DNA of 64,000 nucleotides from Rhynchospora pubera (taxonomy: Eukaryota; Streptophyta; Magnoliopsida; Poales; Cyperaceae): positions 164,334,574-164,398,573 of the forward strand of contig CM051461.1 in assembly GCA_028095005.1 (NCBI GenBank). The letters run 5' to 3'. Positions 40,379 to 53,700 of the stretch are shown here, in pieces. Positions within the stretch are counted from its first letter, which is position 1, and the number at the start of each line of letters is the position of its first letter. The notes below the pieces were generated by a model that had not been told where the DNA came from, ran no database searches, and saw nothing but the letters and a program-made list of their open reading frames with translations. Both the position numbers and the translations under genes were made by a program.

Positions 40379-40857
40379 GTATATGCATATTTGTGAACGT
40401 CGAATTCTCCATAAAATTCTGATTAATCGACTGCATAATGATTAATGATTTGGTGATATACTGACCGTCGTATACTATAGTTTACAACTCTGCATCCGAT
40501 GTATATATTTATTATTTTTATATGGGAAATTCTTCCATGGATACAGATTATGAACCAGATTTCAATCGCAATCGCTCGTAATTTGTAATGAATTAATCTT
40601 TTGAAAATGACTATGAATCGTTCATAATTTATAATAAATTAATTTTTCTTAAAAATAAACGACTATGATCAAAGTCCGGTTCAAAATTTATATCATGTTA
40701 TGGTGCGTCTCGATCTCCTAGTATTAAAGAGAAGACATGAGAAAAAAAATTTGAACTATAATCCAATTTTGATCTGATATTCACTATGGTAGCAAATGCA
40801 GATTCATTTTTTTTTTCAGGGTGGTTTGTGTGTGTGTGTGTATATATATATATAGAA

Positions 40858-41246
40858 GATGGCTAACGCGCCATCGATGACACATGCCATCAATTTTCTA
40901 TCGACTCATGTTTCGAAATCCAAAATTCAAACGGTCGATCCAAACCGTTCAAGTTGATCACTATATTGAAATACCCTTATAGACAAAATTTTACAATTTT
41001 TCAAGTTATTTTGCGATATATTATGATATTTTCAAATTGGAGGTCCTGAAATACTCTAATCGTAATGTTTTTAAAAGTATCATAATAAATAGTAAAAAAA
41101 TTCGAAAAAATGTAAAATTTTGTCTCTAAGGATACTTTAATATGGAGAACAACTTGAACGGTTTGGATTGACCATTTGAATTTTGGATCTCGAAAAATGA
41201 CTTGATGGCACGGGACCCTCCGTGCCATCGATGACACTTTAGCCAT

Positions 41247-41247
<1 letters not shown>
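40858..41247. mobile_element. Fold-back MITE 2 inside a TA microsatellite
   Basis: The left end GATGGCTAACGCGCCATCGATGACAC pairs with the right end (reverse complement GATGGCTAAAGTGTCATCGATGGCAC). The arms continue to pair inward (CGATCCAAACCGTTCAAGTT against AACTTGAACGGTTTGGATTG). Flanks are (GT)n(TA)n at 40827-40854 and (TA)n at 41249-41279. Confidence 0.8.

Positions 41248-41248
<1 letters not shown>

Positions 41249-41279
<31 letters not shown>
41249..41279. repeat. TA microsatellite
   Basis: About 15 TA units directly next to fold-back MITE 2; the matching shorter run lies on its other side. Confidence 0.85.
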
Positions 41280-41281
<2 letters not shown>

Positions 41282-42048
41282 TTTCCGTGATTCGAATGAA
41301 AAGAGTTCAACTACTTAGGCCGAACAAATCAACTTAAACTTCAATATATTTAAACATGAATCATCATATATTTATTAAATAAGCATAGCCTGAAATGGCT
41401 CCACCATTTAATTGATGAAAAGACAATATACAAATATTTTCTTTGATGAATCCTAATACAAACATTATATTTTTTTAATAATAAATTCATATTAGAATTA
41501 TAATAGTATAATACTAAAATTTGATCCGGATTTGATTCATCGACAATATATATACCGAGCCTCGATTGCCAGCCGGTTCGGTAGATCCAGCAACTTATGA
41601 TAAATTAGTTCAAAAATCATTGTAAAGAGATTTGATATATTTGTTAAGATCTGCATCGTAGAGTTAAAAAAAAAAAATATTCGTTTTGGGAACAAGAGTC
41701 GAGACTCGAGAGGAGACGCGGTAGTAACTCGTACAAAGCGCGTCCGAACGGAGCTCCAAGCCTCCGAGGTTAGTTAAATGGGGAGGATACTACGATAGCA
41801 ACTTATTTTTCTTCTCTTATTAATATTTTATATTTGTGTTATGAATATATATATTTTTATACTCGCCGATGGAAGTCGTTGATTCCCTTGACTTGGCGCT
41901 CGCGTGTTCTCGACTAGGACAAAAATACACTCAGCCCAATTGATAACCACCGTCATTTCTCAAAAAAAAAAAAAAAAAACGTCCGTGTCCTCTCCAGTTG
42001 CGTCAATGGAGTCGTCCATTCATTTCTATAGGTCTCTTTTATTTGAGA
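41280..42048. other. AT-rich intergenic DNA
   Basis: No gene is supported. A short GC-richer island lies near 41690-41780, with no recognisable feature. Confidence 0.35.
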
Positions 42049-42080
42049 CTAGCAGTAGTGCCCGCTCAATGTGCGGACTT
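42049..42080 (-). mobile_element. Helitron-like 3' terminus
   Basis: On the minus strand a CCGC..GCGG hairpin (42062-42076) is followed by about nine bases and CTAG, then T, as in Helitron 3' ends. The 5' end was not found, so element length is unknown. Confidence 0.45.
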
Positions 42081-45000
42081 TAGTCGATCTGATTGTGGTT
42101 GTTCACAGCTTCATGAAGTACAGCTGACATTCTTGAAATTCCAGATCATTGAGATAAATATACATCATGTATTATTGGGCATTATAGTATGCATATTTTA
42201 GCATATTTATACCAATCATAGAATATGAAAATTATATTTCCTTATATATTCCAATGCTAATCAACGCTATCTTGATTGACACTGAAGGTAGTACCAATAA
42301 TCACTGATTTAAGCAAAAATAGAATGAATAAAAGTAGACATGTGAACAACTCAAAAAAATATTTCGATGAAAATAAATATGTTTCTAAATAAAAATTCCA
42401 CATAAAGTATATCATCTCAAAAATAAAAAAATAATACAACATGACAAAATTCTTGAATCGCTCTTACTCCACTATTGTAACGAACAATGATCATACTCAA
42501 GACGGAGACCTGCTTCGTAAAAAAATTAATAAATAAATTAAAATAAAAATTTTAAAAATTTATATGTTGTTCATGTGTGAGTGTGATATAAGAGTAATAA
42601 ATATTAATTGACGGTTAAAATATCTAAATTGTAGATAGTTTAAATTAACACATTTTATTAACATTTAAATTCTTAAGATTACTATTGTCATCAGATATTG
42701 TCATTTAGAAATATATGAAAACCAAAGGGATGCATGATACTCTCAGTTATTATATGATTTTAGATTTTCTTACTATATTTCAAACATATATATCTTTCAA
42801 TGTTAATTGAAACCTGAGATGAGAAAAAAAAAATGTTGTATATATGCCGTTCCTTTCACTTAAGTTTTAAATTATCAAATTCAATGTGCGAGAAAATGTT
42901 GTTTAAACATTGATATTAATTTTCGTATTCATCTATATGATTCATTTGTCACGTCCATGGTAGGAAAGAAATAACAACTTATTATCGAACTATTTTATAT
43001 TTGAATTCAGAAAAAGGATATATCACAAATCTTTATAGATTGCAAAAAATCCTCAAATTTTCGGTTGATGCGTCCACTCTTTAACTAAATGAGATCGGGT
43101 TACCAGGTAGCTCTCATACTTAACCAAAAGTCACTTTACCAACATGCCCTTGAATTTTTTTTTGGGTTTACTCTCAATGTTTCCAACTCTCATCAAGTAA
43201 TAAAGGGGAACCTTACCGGTAGACCCTTCAAATGATGCTTCATCTTAATCATGATAAGTATCAATCGACAATCGATTAGACCATCCATGATACATAGACA
43301 TTAATTATCAAGAGAAATTGAAGTAAAACAAAAAAGAAATGAAATAATGAGAATGGAAACGATGAGCTCTTCAGTTGCCACCTAAGGCAAACAAGTAAAT
43401 TTAGTTAGTGATGAAGTAGCACATTAGCATATAAAATTAGAGAATCCATTTCAACTATGAGTGTATTGCTAATTGTTCATTATAGCCTTGTATTTTCCAA
43501 AAATTGTGTAAACTAAAAGTAGTCAATAAATCACGCACATTTTTCCTCTGTATACTTGACAAACATTACTGAACATTCAACTTTATAGGGTTTTGGGAAA
43601 TCATATATGCAAGCATCCCTTGGTCAACTGGTGTCAGGTGAGGTTCGAGGTACAACGTGAACATCGAAGAGCAAATATTTGGTAGCTCTTAATATTTATC
43701 CTTTTACAAAATGGCTAAACTATTTTACACAAAAATTTAGTAGAAAACCCTATACTCCTTGGTAGGTACTTGAAAGAGACAGAAGAAGCAAAGTCTGTAT
43801 GTGAACAATGTATCAAACAATATATACAGATTCAATAATATTGTATTTTTCTCCTTTAACACGTGATTTCTAGCTATCTACTATGTCTTGTATACTTTAC
43901 ACATTCTGTCAACTCTCATCTACAGACGACACTCAATAATAAATTTAAGATTTAGCACAAGTATGTATGTACCACAAGTTTAAGCCATACAAAATAATAT
44001 ATGGTGTATTTCAGTTAGGCATTGGAGGTAAGGTAAACTCTATCGATAGGACCTTATAGTTCCACTTTATTACAGACCATGGTATTTAGCCAAAGGGGCT
44101 AGCACATTATTGAGGTATAAACCATGTTTGTGTCGAAGAATCTAATTAATACTATTTCATCACAACAATATGAATAGAGAGTAGGAGGTAGGAATTTACC
44201 ATAAATGAGTGCAAAATTGCAGATCGACAACTGCCATGCCAATCAACAGTAGCGAATAAAACGAAAAACAGCTATTTATGACCTGAAAGGGAAAAAAAAT
44301 AGCACCATAAGTACAAATAAAAAATTTTGAAATGAAACCATGCAATAATAATTTTTTATAGATTGACCCCTATTACTTATCTTAATTCAGGATCCATATA
44401 AAATGTATGTTACTTTATTGTAGCTTGATGCAATAATCATATCCAGCAACAAGTATCAAACATTTATATGCAAATTTTTTTATATTCATTGTTTTATTGT
44501 CTAATTAAAATGAAAGATCCACTGATCAGTCAACATTTTTTGAAGAACATTTAATAAATGATTGTATCATTATTATCAAACTCTAAGAAATATGAAATAT
44601 TTCATTTGTAAAATAAAATAAGAAGGTTATAATACTAATCAAAGTTCCAGAATTAGCATACTAAATGTACTTGCTTTTCAAACAAGTAAATAGGAGAATA
44701 ACTTGACCAGATTTTCATTTAAAAAAAGCAATCAAAAATAGAAGGAGATATCAGAAACGATATCAGAAGGGCAATTGTAGAAAGGTTGGTCATTCTAATA
44801 TTTTAAAAACCTACTCTAATATTTTTGAAAATTAACCTGATATTCTAAAAAAACAAAGAGAATACAATATCTTATATTACTTTTGAAGAAAGGTTGGTTT
44901 TTCATAAAAAAAAAACACTACATAATTTGTGTGCCTGAAGCACGAAAAATAAACTAAATTTAAAAAATTAGAGAAGAACACACATACAAAATGAAGAAAA

Positions 45001-45180
45001 AAATGAAAAACAATTGAACTTTCAGATATTGTTGCATAGGTCTTTTTTACTGTTAATTTGAGTTGAGCTTCGCATCTCGTAATTCTTAAAAACTGCCGAC
45101 TACTACTTGCTTCATAAAAAGAGAATATAACAGTAAAATTGAAAAAATCAAAGTCAATAAGAGGAATAATATAAAATTTC
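42081..45180. other. AT-rich intergenic DNA
   Basis: I see no gene, RNA gene or clear repeat in this stretch on either strand. Confidence 0.4.
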
Positions 45181-47460
45181 ATTTTCTGAAAAAAAAAATT
45201 ACTCAACAGAGCAGCAGATTGAGATCCTGTAATCCTTCTTTATCAATGCTGGTGTCTCCATTTCTATTTATTTCTACACAAAAACAGCAAAATCAAAATT
45301 AGAACTTTGAGATTATAGAATAGGAAGAAGATATTAATATCTTAAATTCAAAAGAAAAAGGAAAAAAGCAAGCAAATTAACGAAATTTAACAAATTCCGA
45401 AAGGTCTATAGAGAAGAAAACTTGAGAATTATGAATTTCTAAAGCTTGCGAATTGGAAAGAGATATTTGGGATTAAATTGCTCACCTTCTGCTTGAGTAC
45501 TTGAGTCTTTAATCCTTTCTCTTGGTCTACAACACTTCATAATAGCCATGGAGGCGAAGATGAGGTCTAGGACAAGGAAGGTTCCAGCGAAGGCAATAGA
45601 GAGCATTTCAGAGAAGACCAACTGATGAAAATCAAACAAAATGAAATAAGAAAAAGAAATCCTCTTATCCTTCCTACAAACAATGAACCGACGGCAACAA
45701 ATAAGAGAAAGAGAGATAGCGGGACAGGAGTTCCGTACCAGAGATCAGACGACCAACTAATGGACGGCGTGGTGGAGGTGACATAAGTTTAGCGAGGTAG
45801 CATAGCTTGGCTCGTGAGGCAGAACTGGTGTTGTAGGGTCTGGACTTTGACAGGATGAGAAAGGGTCACCTACCACAACGTCATAATTTAAGGCTTCTCT
45901 TCTCTTGTTGCAACTGAACAATGCTTTCCCTGTCAGTACCGAATTCCTTCATAGCATGTGTTCACAACAAAAATAGAAGTGTAAAATATCTCAATAGATG
46001 AGGTGGAGATTAATTATGTTGTCTAAAAAAATAGAGCACTGACTAACAATTCTAAAAGTTTATGAGGTAAACATGGAACTCAGCCAAAAAACAAAAAGCT
46101 TTCTTTACCTGAGAGTCAAGATCTCTCATGATATTGTCAACATTTTATTTCCTTCTGCTTTGGCCCTCCCCTTCACGTAATGACATCCCATTACTGACCC
46201 ATCTTCAAAAGAGAAAACTGCGATCAATAATAAGAATGGAGAAATTAGGAGACTGAACAAAGTAAACATTCGAATTGAAAACTATCTTAGTGTAAACAAA
46301 GTTTAAGTATATGGCTGCAGCACGAATTGTGATCGGACAATGGGACGCTCCCATTTTACTCTGCACAATCCTTACAACCTTTAGACAAGATATTCAGCAA
46401 CATATCGCAAAACAATCCGTCTATATATAAAGAAAATGTTGATATGCCTATAAACATCGATAACTGTACAAAACCAAACCTACCTACAATTGCATTTGAG
46501 CATACAGAAGAATTTTCCTTTCCTAGTTGCAATCATCAAATGGGAAAAACATGCGCCCAGAAACTAAGTCTATCTTACCTTGACTGAAATAACAATTGAA
46601 GGAAGAATTGCTATGAAATTGCTTTTTGTAAATCATATTGCTTTCTCAATCAAATTGATCACTCAAAGGAAATAAAAAGAAAGAGAATATACCTTAAAGG
46701 AGCAAACCCGGTAGCCAAGGAAAGAAAATAGCCCAGGCACAAACGAAGCAACAACATGAAACGTAGAAGAGAAGCTGCAAACCAACAGAAGAAAACCTTT
46801 AATTCAAAAGAACAAAACATAAATAAGGGAAAAAAGGAGAAGAAAATACAGAATGAAAGAGGATGCAATTTTTTTTTTACTTTCACATCAGGCCTTATGA
46901 TGTTTTTGGTTTTTATGTTACAGCACATGTCTGTATTTGGTGGCACTAACATATATAGAAAAAGAGCAGAAGCACATAACATTCAAAATCTATAATGCTT
47001 GCACACTCCTATTTTGAAAATACCCTGTATCGTTCCTTGTTGGACTTAAAAGCACATTGATGGCAGAGTAGTAATTTTGCCAATTCAAATTGGCAAGGAA
47101 AGTGTGATTAGTACCTGAAAATTCATTGCTGCATCTACTTTTCTGGGTTTTTTTTTTATTAAACAGGTACTCAAAAACTGGTACGTACAACACCTAGTCT
47201 CATCCAATTTATCATGACTAAAATCACTACTTATACTAATGATTAATTGAACCCCAGAACTGAACATATGCATAAAGAGAACCTTGATGTAAAATTCAAT
47301 TTATCATGATCAAGGCTAATCATAAAAAAAATCCAATCTCGTGTGCTTTAAGGAACTGTCTCACTAAATTTTGCAGTATCAGCTGCCAAGAAATACCAAA
47401 ATAGTATTCTAAAGAGCAAAATTATTGATTGAATTTACAGTATCAGCGCACCTCACTAAA
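45181..47460 (-). other. Possible decayed or unrecognised minus-strand locus
   Basis: A short hydrophobic frame (about 45606-45480, MLSIAFAGTFLVLDLIFAS then KCCRPRERIKD, ending at a GT) and a second short frame at 45262-45200 (METPALIKKDYR) are preceded or followed by splice-like sites. They could be exons of a small gene or non-coding transcript. No family is recognised and the link between them is a guess. Confidence 0.2.
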
Positions 47461-47709
47461 CTTTAAAACTTGTTCTTTGGCGTGATGTCTACCATGCATG
47501 GAGGAGGTTAGACCGGCGAAAGGGACGCTTGCTCGATCGGGAGCACCAAGTCATCGGAGGAAGATGACAGCAAGCGGGCTGACATGGAGTGCGCAGCAGA
47601 GGTTCGGCGAAGGGGATTTACTCTTCCGGTGGAAGTAGAAAAAGAATGGTTTTTTAGTATTTCTCTTATTGTTTCAAATTGAAATCCGGGGTCCTTTTTT
47701 TAGGACAGA

Positions 47710-47961
47710 TTGCTTACACTAAAGAGAAAAGAATCTGTAGGTCGAAGAACCGAGAGGGCCGGATCAGAACCGTCCTTCCAGACCCAGCAGTATAGAAAAA
47801 AGGGACGAGACTTTCTTCGTGTTAGCCGAACTGGGATCGGTAGAAGGCAAAAGGCATTTCCGCCCGGAAAACAAGTGGGTTTTTTCGACCCTCTCTTAAT
47901 AGAATCCTTATTTGCTCGCGTACGGAAAGAAATTAAAGGGGCGAAAGAAATTGAACCCTAA
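47710..47961 (+). pseudogene. Possible organelle-derived coding fragment
   Basis: An 83-codon frame (RVSRTGIGRRQKAFPPGKQV, then FFDPLLIESLFARVRKEIKG) ends in its own stop. Base composition is balanced, unlike the AT-rich surroundings, and the codon style resembles plant mitochondrial genes. I could not name the gene. It may be nuclear mitochondrial DNA or part of a decayed exon. Confidence 0.3.
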
Positions 47962-48149
47962 GATGAACAAAATGGAAATAGATGCATTTTTAGAAAGGAG
48001 AGCGGAGAGGAGATCTGATTTCGTAATTGATCGGAGAGGAGATCATCGCTAGAGAATCTAGAGCGGAGAAATTTTCCATGAAAAGCAGAAGCATTTAAAG
48101 AAAGAGATCGGAGAAGGATCAAGGAGAGAGACGGAGCCACCAGAATACT

Positions 48150-49470
48150 CGAGAACTAAAAAATAAGAAACGTACACATAGAATCGAACTCGCGTGTTTT
48201 AGAAGCGAAACCACATAGGCATACCGTCTAGCGCCTTGACTTATTTGTGTGTAGAGTCGACTCCATTATAGAAATAGCGATCCAAACCGTACATCATATT
48301 GATCAATGGTTTATAATGATGCTAACAAAATTGTTTGGACCCCTTTGTGTGAAAAATGCTGACCTTGCTAAGGGTGCTTTATAAGTAGTAGAGAAGTAGA
48401 GATAAAAAAAAAAAATTTAAGTTTGTATTTGAGGTAATGTTCATAATCTGTTTATCGTTAGTGCCTGAGTTGACGGCGACCTGGTTATGAGTATCTTTTT
48501 TTTTTTTTTGAAAAAAAAGAGGAAAGTACACTGCAGCCTTTCTTTCTAGTAAGTGAAGTTAAATAGAGTGAAACTAATCACCTGCTTAAATTACCTCCCT
48601 CTTTCTTCACTAAAAATATAATAATAAATACTTGCTTAATTTATTTGGTAATATATTGAAGTAATAATGATTAAAAGTTGATAGTGTACATAAATTATAA
48701 TAATACTTTCGTAATGCCAAAAGCTAAATTAAGTAGCATAAATTGTGTTTGACAAGGTCCTTTCTTACCAATTGAAGCCACATGGATAAGAAAATTTGGA
48801 GGCAGAATGTCCAATCTTTGTGCTTAAGTTTACAACACCTTCTCATAAAAAAAAAAAGTTTACAACATCTTTGAGTTGCTCTGAAGTAAAAGAGCATTTT
48901 GAAGCATTTTACTCTCGTTTGATTAAAACAAAGTAGTTTAGGTCCTAAACGAGTTTCACATGTTAAATGAAACGGGTCTTATTTAGAACCGCGTACAGCA
49001 ACCCAATGACCCCCCCCCCCCCTCCCCCAACTCTTCTTCGTTTTGTTTTCATTTTGGCGGTGTTGATTTTTGCACATGAATTGCATAAAATGAAATTAAG
49101 AAATTAAATAACTACATGCATGCTCGCGTTCGGCAATCTAATAATTGGTAAGTGATCAAGCAGTGTAATTTACGACGGAGTACATTATGACATTCTATCA
49201 AAGACAATTAAATTTGGATTGTTGGAAATTTAAAATCATTTGACAGTACTTGCATCAAATTTTATCATTTTAATTTTATTTGCATGGAATATGTATAGTA
49301 GAAATCACATTCCAAATGCTGAATTTCAGAGCTAAAATTCATTTTTAATAATGGTTTAAATTTTCAATGAATTTTCATTCTTACCAAGGTTTTAAAATGC
49401 GATTTGTGCGGTTTAGTAGTTGGGTAGTGATTTAGCGTTTATCGGAGATAAAACGGTGAGATAATGGATA
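48150..49470. other. Intergenic DNA with low-complexity tracts
   Basis: No gene is supported. A C-rich run lies at about 49010-49028. A tRNA-like string at 48170-48235 was considered and rejected. Confidence 0.4.
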
Positions 49471-49750
49471 AAACGGTTGTGCGGTGTGTCTCGCACTTTT
49501 TCGCGGCCCTCGGATCAACAGAGGAAAATCCGGTCTCGGATTGAGGGGCAAAAAAAGATGCGGATCAGATACCCCTCGCGAGCCTCAAGAGGCCGATACC
49601 GATACCACCCCGAAGCGCGGTACCTGTACGGTCTTGAGTTCTCACGAGGGTTTATTATTTGAAGGGGTCATTTCTTTCCAGTAGGCGCAAGCCCCTACTG
49701 TTAATTACCTCCGACATGGTCAGGAGCACCTCTAGATCGGGAAAATCAAA
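49471..49750 (+). other. GC-richer island of unknown origin
   Basis: A 61-codon Arg-rich frame (KIRSRIEGQKKMRIRYPS) lies in a block whose composition differs sharply from its neighbours. Like the block at 47.7 kb it may be an organellar insert; unproven. Confidence 0.25.
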
Positions 49751-49999
49751 GGATTGTGTGTCGTGAGCTGTTAGGGAATTGTAAATATACAATTAGCGGT
49801 CCTATCATGCATTTATATATTTTTTTGTTTTTTTTTTATTAATATTACTACTATAATGCAATATTAATATATCATATTATTATATTTTTTTTGTGGACTT
49901 TGGATTGCAGGGGACAGCAGTCTCTGGGGTTCTTAGCAGTCCCTAGAGTTCTTAGCTTGTAGAGGTTTCGGTTGACTGCCGTCGCTGGACGCTTGTGGT

Positions 50000-50240
50000 C
50001 TTCTCGTTTCCAAGTTTTCTCCGTAATGTGTTGAATCAAGATTTAGGCTCTTATGGTTTGCATTTTTGTTTTTATAAGGCATGGACTTCCCGAAGCGGGT
50101 TTCTTAGACTTCCTGTAATCTTCTCGTTTTTCGAGTTCTCCTTGTAATATGAGGAATCGAGGTTTAGGCTCTTCTGGTATGAATTTTGTATTTATAAGGC
50201 ACGGACTTCCCGAAGCGGGTTTCCTAGACTCCCTGTTGAT
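50000..50240. repeat. 120-bp tandem duplication
   Basis: TTCTCGTTT..GAGTTxTC..GGTTTAGGCTCTT..TATAAGGCxxGGACTTCCCGAAGCGGGTTTC occurs twice in direct order, at 50001 and 50121. The copies are diverged. Confidence 0.8.
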
Positions 50241-50460
50241 CTTTGCCGAGGGTGTCTGAAAATGACGTCTGATTCTTGATCAGATCATTAAACAAGTTGA
50301 CATTATCGAGCTATTTGAGACATAAGTAATGTGACCAAGGAACATGTTGAAGTTTTTTGAATAAGAATATTATTTGGGTAAGGATTATGGATCCACCTGA
50401 TGTGGTGGTATGATGTGGGATAAGGTCTTTAATATATTCTGAGGGAGCCGTTTACAGCAA

Positions 50461-50776
50461 CAGTGTTGGCCTCGATATATCCTTGGCGGTTAGATTGCAA
50501 ACACTCAAGTTAGGACCTCCTGCCTTCTTGAGAGAGCGGGTGCCTTAGATAATCGTAGACTCCTGAAATAAAAAAATATGATCTTTCCCCAAGGTACGGG
50601 TATGATGATGTGGAATTTGTCCATGGTGACAATATTTGCATATCTTTGATAGGATCATAATGCCGTGTGCCTGTGTCAGCGGTGTTGGCATATGTTATCT
50701 CCGGCGGGTAGATTGCATACACTCAAGATAGGACCTCCTGCCTTCTCGAGAGAGCGGGTGCCTTTGATAATCGTGG
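50461..50776. repeat. Direct repeat, about 98 bp, 218 bp apart
   Basis: The block GTGTTGGC..TAGATTGCAxACACTCAAG..TAGGACCTCCTGCCTTCT is at 50461-50558 and 50679-50776. The sequence between also shows weaker similarity, so this may be two copies of a 218-bp tandem unit. Confidence 0.8.
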
Positions 50777-53700
50777 CTTTCATCGTCTCAGCAGGCTTGG
50801 GACAACATTATGAGCTTTTCTCAGACTGCAAAGAGTTTTGCTCGTATGTGGTTGGATCCATATTCTTCACCAATAATATCTTGCGGTGTAATTTGCCTTC
50901 TCTTTGGGATTTTATCAGTTTGCCTTGATATTGATTGGGTCTTCACTTGATTTGCATATTATTTCGGGTTTCTCGATAGAGTCCCGTGACATCGTGATAG
51001 ATCTCACTATCCATCATTTTGAGGCTAGCGAGTCTCAATTTAACCAGATCATTGAGTTCGATACTTCACCAGTACTCTTGTTTATTAGCAACAGTACTTA
51101 GTGTTTCCATTTTGGTCCACGCCCGTCATGACGATGACCGTCTGGTGGTTTTGGTCACTGGGGTTGTGATGAGGTAGTCATGAATGAAGCACGAGACTCG
51201 GTTGTGCTAGTGTTCCAATATGACTTTTAGAAACATTATCCATGCCTTCTTGCTATGAGCCTTTGAACCTTTGAGCTTTTGCCGGAACGGCTTGTCTCCA
51301 TAGTATTCTGAAGTGGTGATGATTAACCAAATAAATTCCACTTATTTTTTTTTTCTGAGCGTCCAGGATTTTTCCTCATATTTTTCTGAACCTCCTGTGA
51401 TTTTTTTCATGAATTTTTAAAGGTTACTGGATTTTTTTTTAAAATAAATATAAGGTTGAGGTGGCAATTTGTGATTGGCCAGAACTTGGAATATGGATTT
51501 AAAATATTATGTTGGGATTTTGGCTATGGTTTTGGCATGACTGTATTCTCCATATTTTTCTGGATCCGTAGAAATTTTGTTTGGATTTTTCTGATTTACG
51601 GTTGAATTTCTGCGAATTTTTAAAGTTTACAGCAATGGGGTGGAGCCACATCAGCAAGGAATGACACATGTATGCTCCTGGTTGGTCCATGTCAGCACAG
51701 AGAAGGAGGAAACCAGCAGCGACTTTAGTTATTGATAGTGACACATGGCGCCATGTTATTGATTACAGGTGGATCGTTACACCTTATTAACTCACCACAC
51801 GGAAAGGGCCACAGAATATCACCATTTTTGGGACGGTTTATTTAAAACTAGTCTGTTCCTTCCATACGCTCGGCATTTCGTGGAATTATTAACGTTTTCA
51901 TCAGTGGGTCCCACCGTCAGTGGATACGGCTTTGGCCGTTGTTGTTTGCGCCATCTTCATGCAAGCTAGAGAATAAACCCCCTTCTTCTCTCCCTTCTTC
52001 CTCTTCCTTCTGTCGGACCACTGAGAGGGAAACCGCCATGGTTACGCGTTGGTGCTACTGGGTGGCTGTCGGATGTCAACATGAGGTCGTGAGAGATCGT
52101 CAGGTTCTCCTGATGTGGTGGGGCCCATCAATCGCGCCTATCTCTGTCTTCTATACTGCAATCGCCTCATTCCTAATCGGCTAGGGTTCGACGAGGGGCT
52201 GACGGTGGTGGTGGGCCTCTGGTGGTGTTCATTTCAAATTGGAACGCCTGAGAGCATCGAAGGAGATTTGCAAAGCTAGGTGTGGTCTCAATTTGATTGC
52301 CGAGCCCCTCTAGCATAGTGTTTCGCCTTAGCCAGGATATGCCATGAGGTTGAGTTATTTGATGCAGTCGTCTGGCCATGGTGGGGTCAGGTGAGACATC
52401 TTTGAGCCTGGTGATATCTGCAGGAAGGTGTTTGCATCGTCGATTTGGCAGCCCAGTGCCTCTATACAAGAGTTACTCCTCAATTTTAACTTGGCCATGG
52501 CGATAAGCTGTCGGCTGGTCTCGTTTTGATTATTATCATTCCCTGATGATAGTGAGAGCTTAATGAGACCTCGGGGAACATTTTGGCATGCTCCTGAAGA
52601 CAGGTGTTTCCTCAATTGCATCATGAGACCATGGTAGCATGGGCCTTTTTCTTGATTTGATTCTGGCCATGGTAATTATGATGAGATCACCTTACATTGA
52701 TTGATAATGACTTGTTTTTGAGAAACAACAGGCCATTAAACCAACTCAAGAGAGTCTCCAATGCACAACTCCTCCTTGGCACAGTTGATGCACTGGTGTG
52801 ACTATCTCCTTTAATGCATTGGTGAGGTGAAGGGTGTGCTACTTCATGGACTTCAGTACCTGCTGTTTTTTTTTCTGTTTTTTTTTTATTTTTAACCTGC
52901 TGTCATCTTTCTTTTAGAAAGAAGTCTGTTGTCCAAACCTGCTGTCCTTGTTGCTCATGCTTGTTGTTCATCATTTATTTTATTTTTTTTTTAATATACT
53001 TAACATCAAATATGCATGCCTAGTTATAAACATAGCCTATTCCAGCCTTGTTTATCATATGATCCCTTATATTACTACTACCGTAAGTATGGTTTCTAGT
53101 CTACATGAGTACAGCTCATATAGTATGAGTGCTAATTAAGTGCCCAACCATGGTTTACTAAATACTTGAATTAACTAAATGCATTTATGTACATATTTTA
53201 CATAAACGTTTTTCTATTAGTCCCTCACATTTTTATTAGGTGTGTATGAAACCAGAAAAATATAGGAACAAAAATGAAAGTTGTAAAAGAAAGAACCTTC
53301 TTATTTCACCAGGTATAAGTTACACGAAGGTGGAACAAACAATTGCTTACAACAATGAAGCTAGTGCTTCTACTAACACACTTTTTTTTGTTTTTTTTTT
53401 TGTAGCTATCCTAACTTAAACAGATAATACTCTTCTCCTCACAAAAGTGTTATATAACTTTATGCTTGATGTGTATTTCTGGTTGTGTCACTGGTGTCCC
53501 TTCCTGGTTTCTGAGGTGCTCCTTTTATAGGAGAGGCAAGCAAGCACCGTAGATGGCAACAATTATGTGAAGTTTAGAGCTTCTGGACAGTTTTACCCCT
53601 GCTGCCCATTCTAGGTATTTCATCTTTTCTGCACAGGGCTTGACTATGCTCATTTGCTCACATCAATTACCAGCTTCTCTTTGTTCCCTTTCCTTTTTTT

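Noticed and set aside
46659..46982. 107-codon hydrophobic Phe/Leu/Cys-rich frame on the minus strand
   Set aside because: The composition follows A-rich sequence on the plus strand; no recognised family.
48170..48235. tRNA-like string on the minus strand with GTTCGATTC
   Set aside because: The T-arm and acceptor stem do not pair and the A box is poor.
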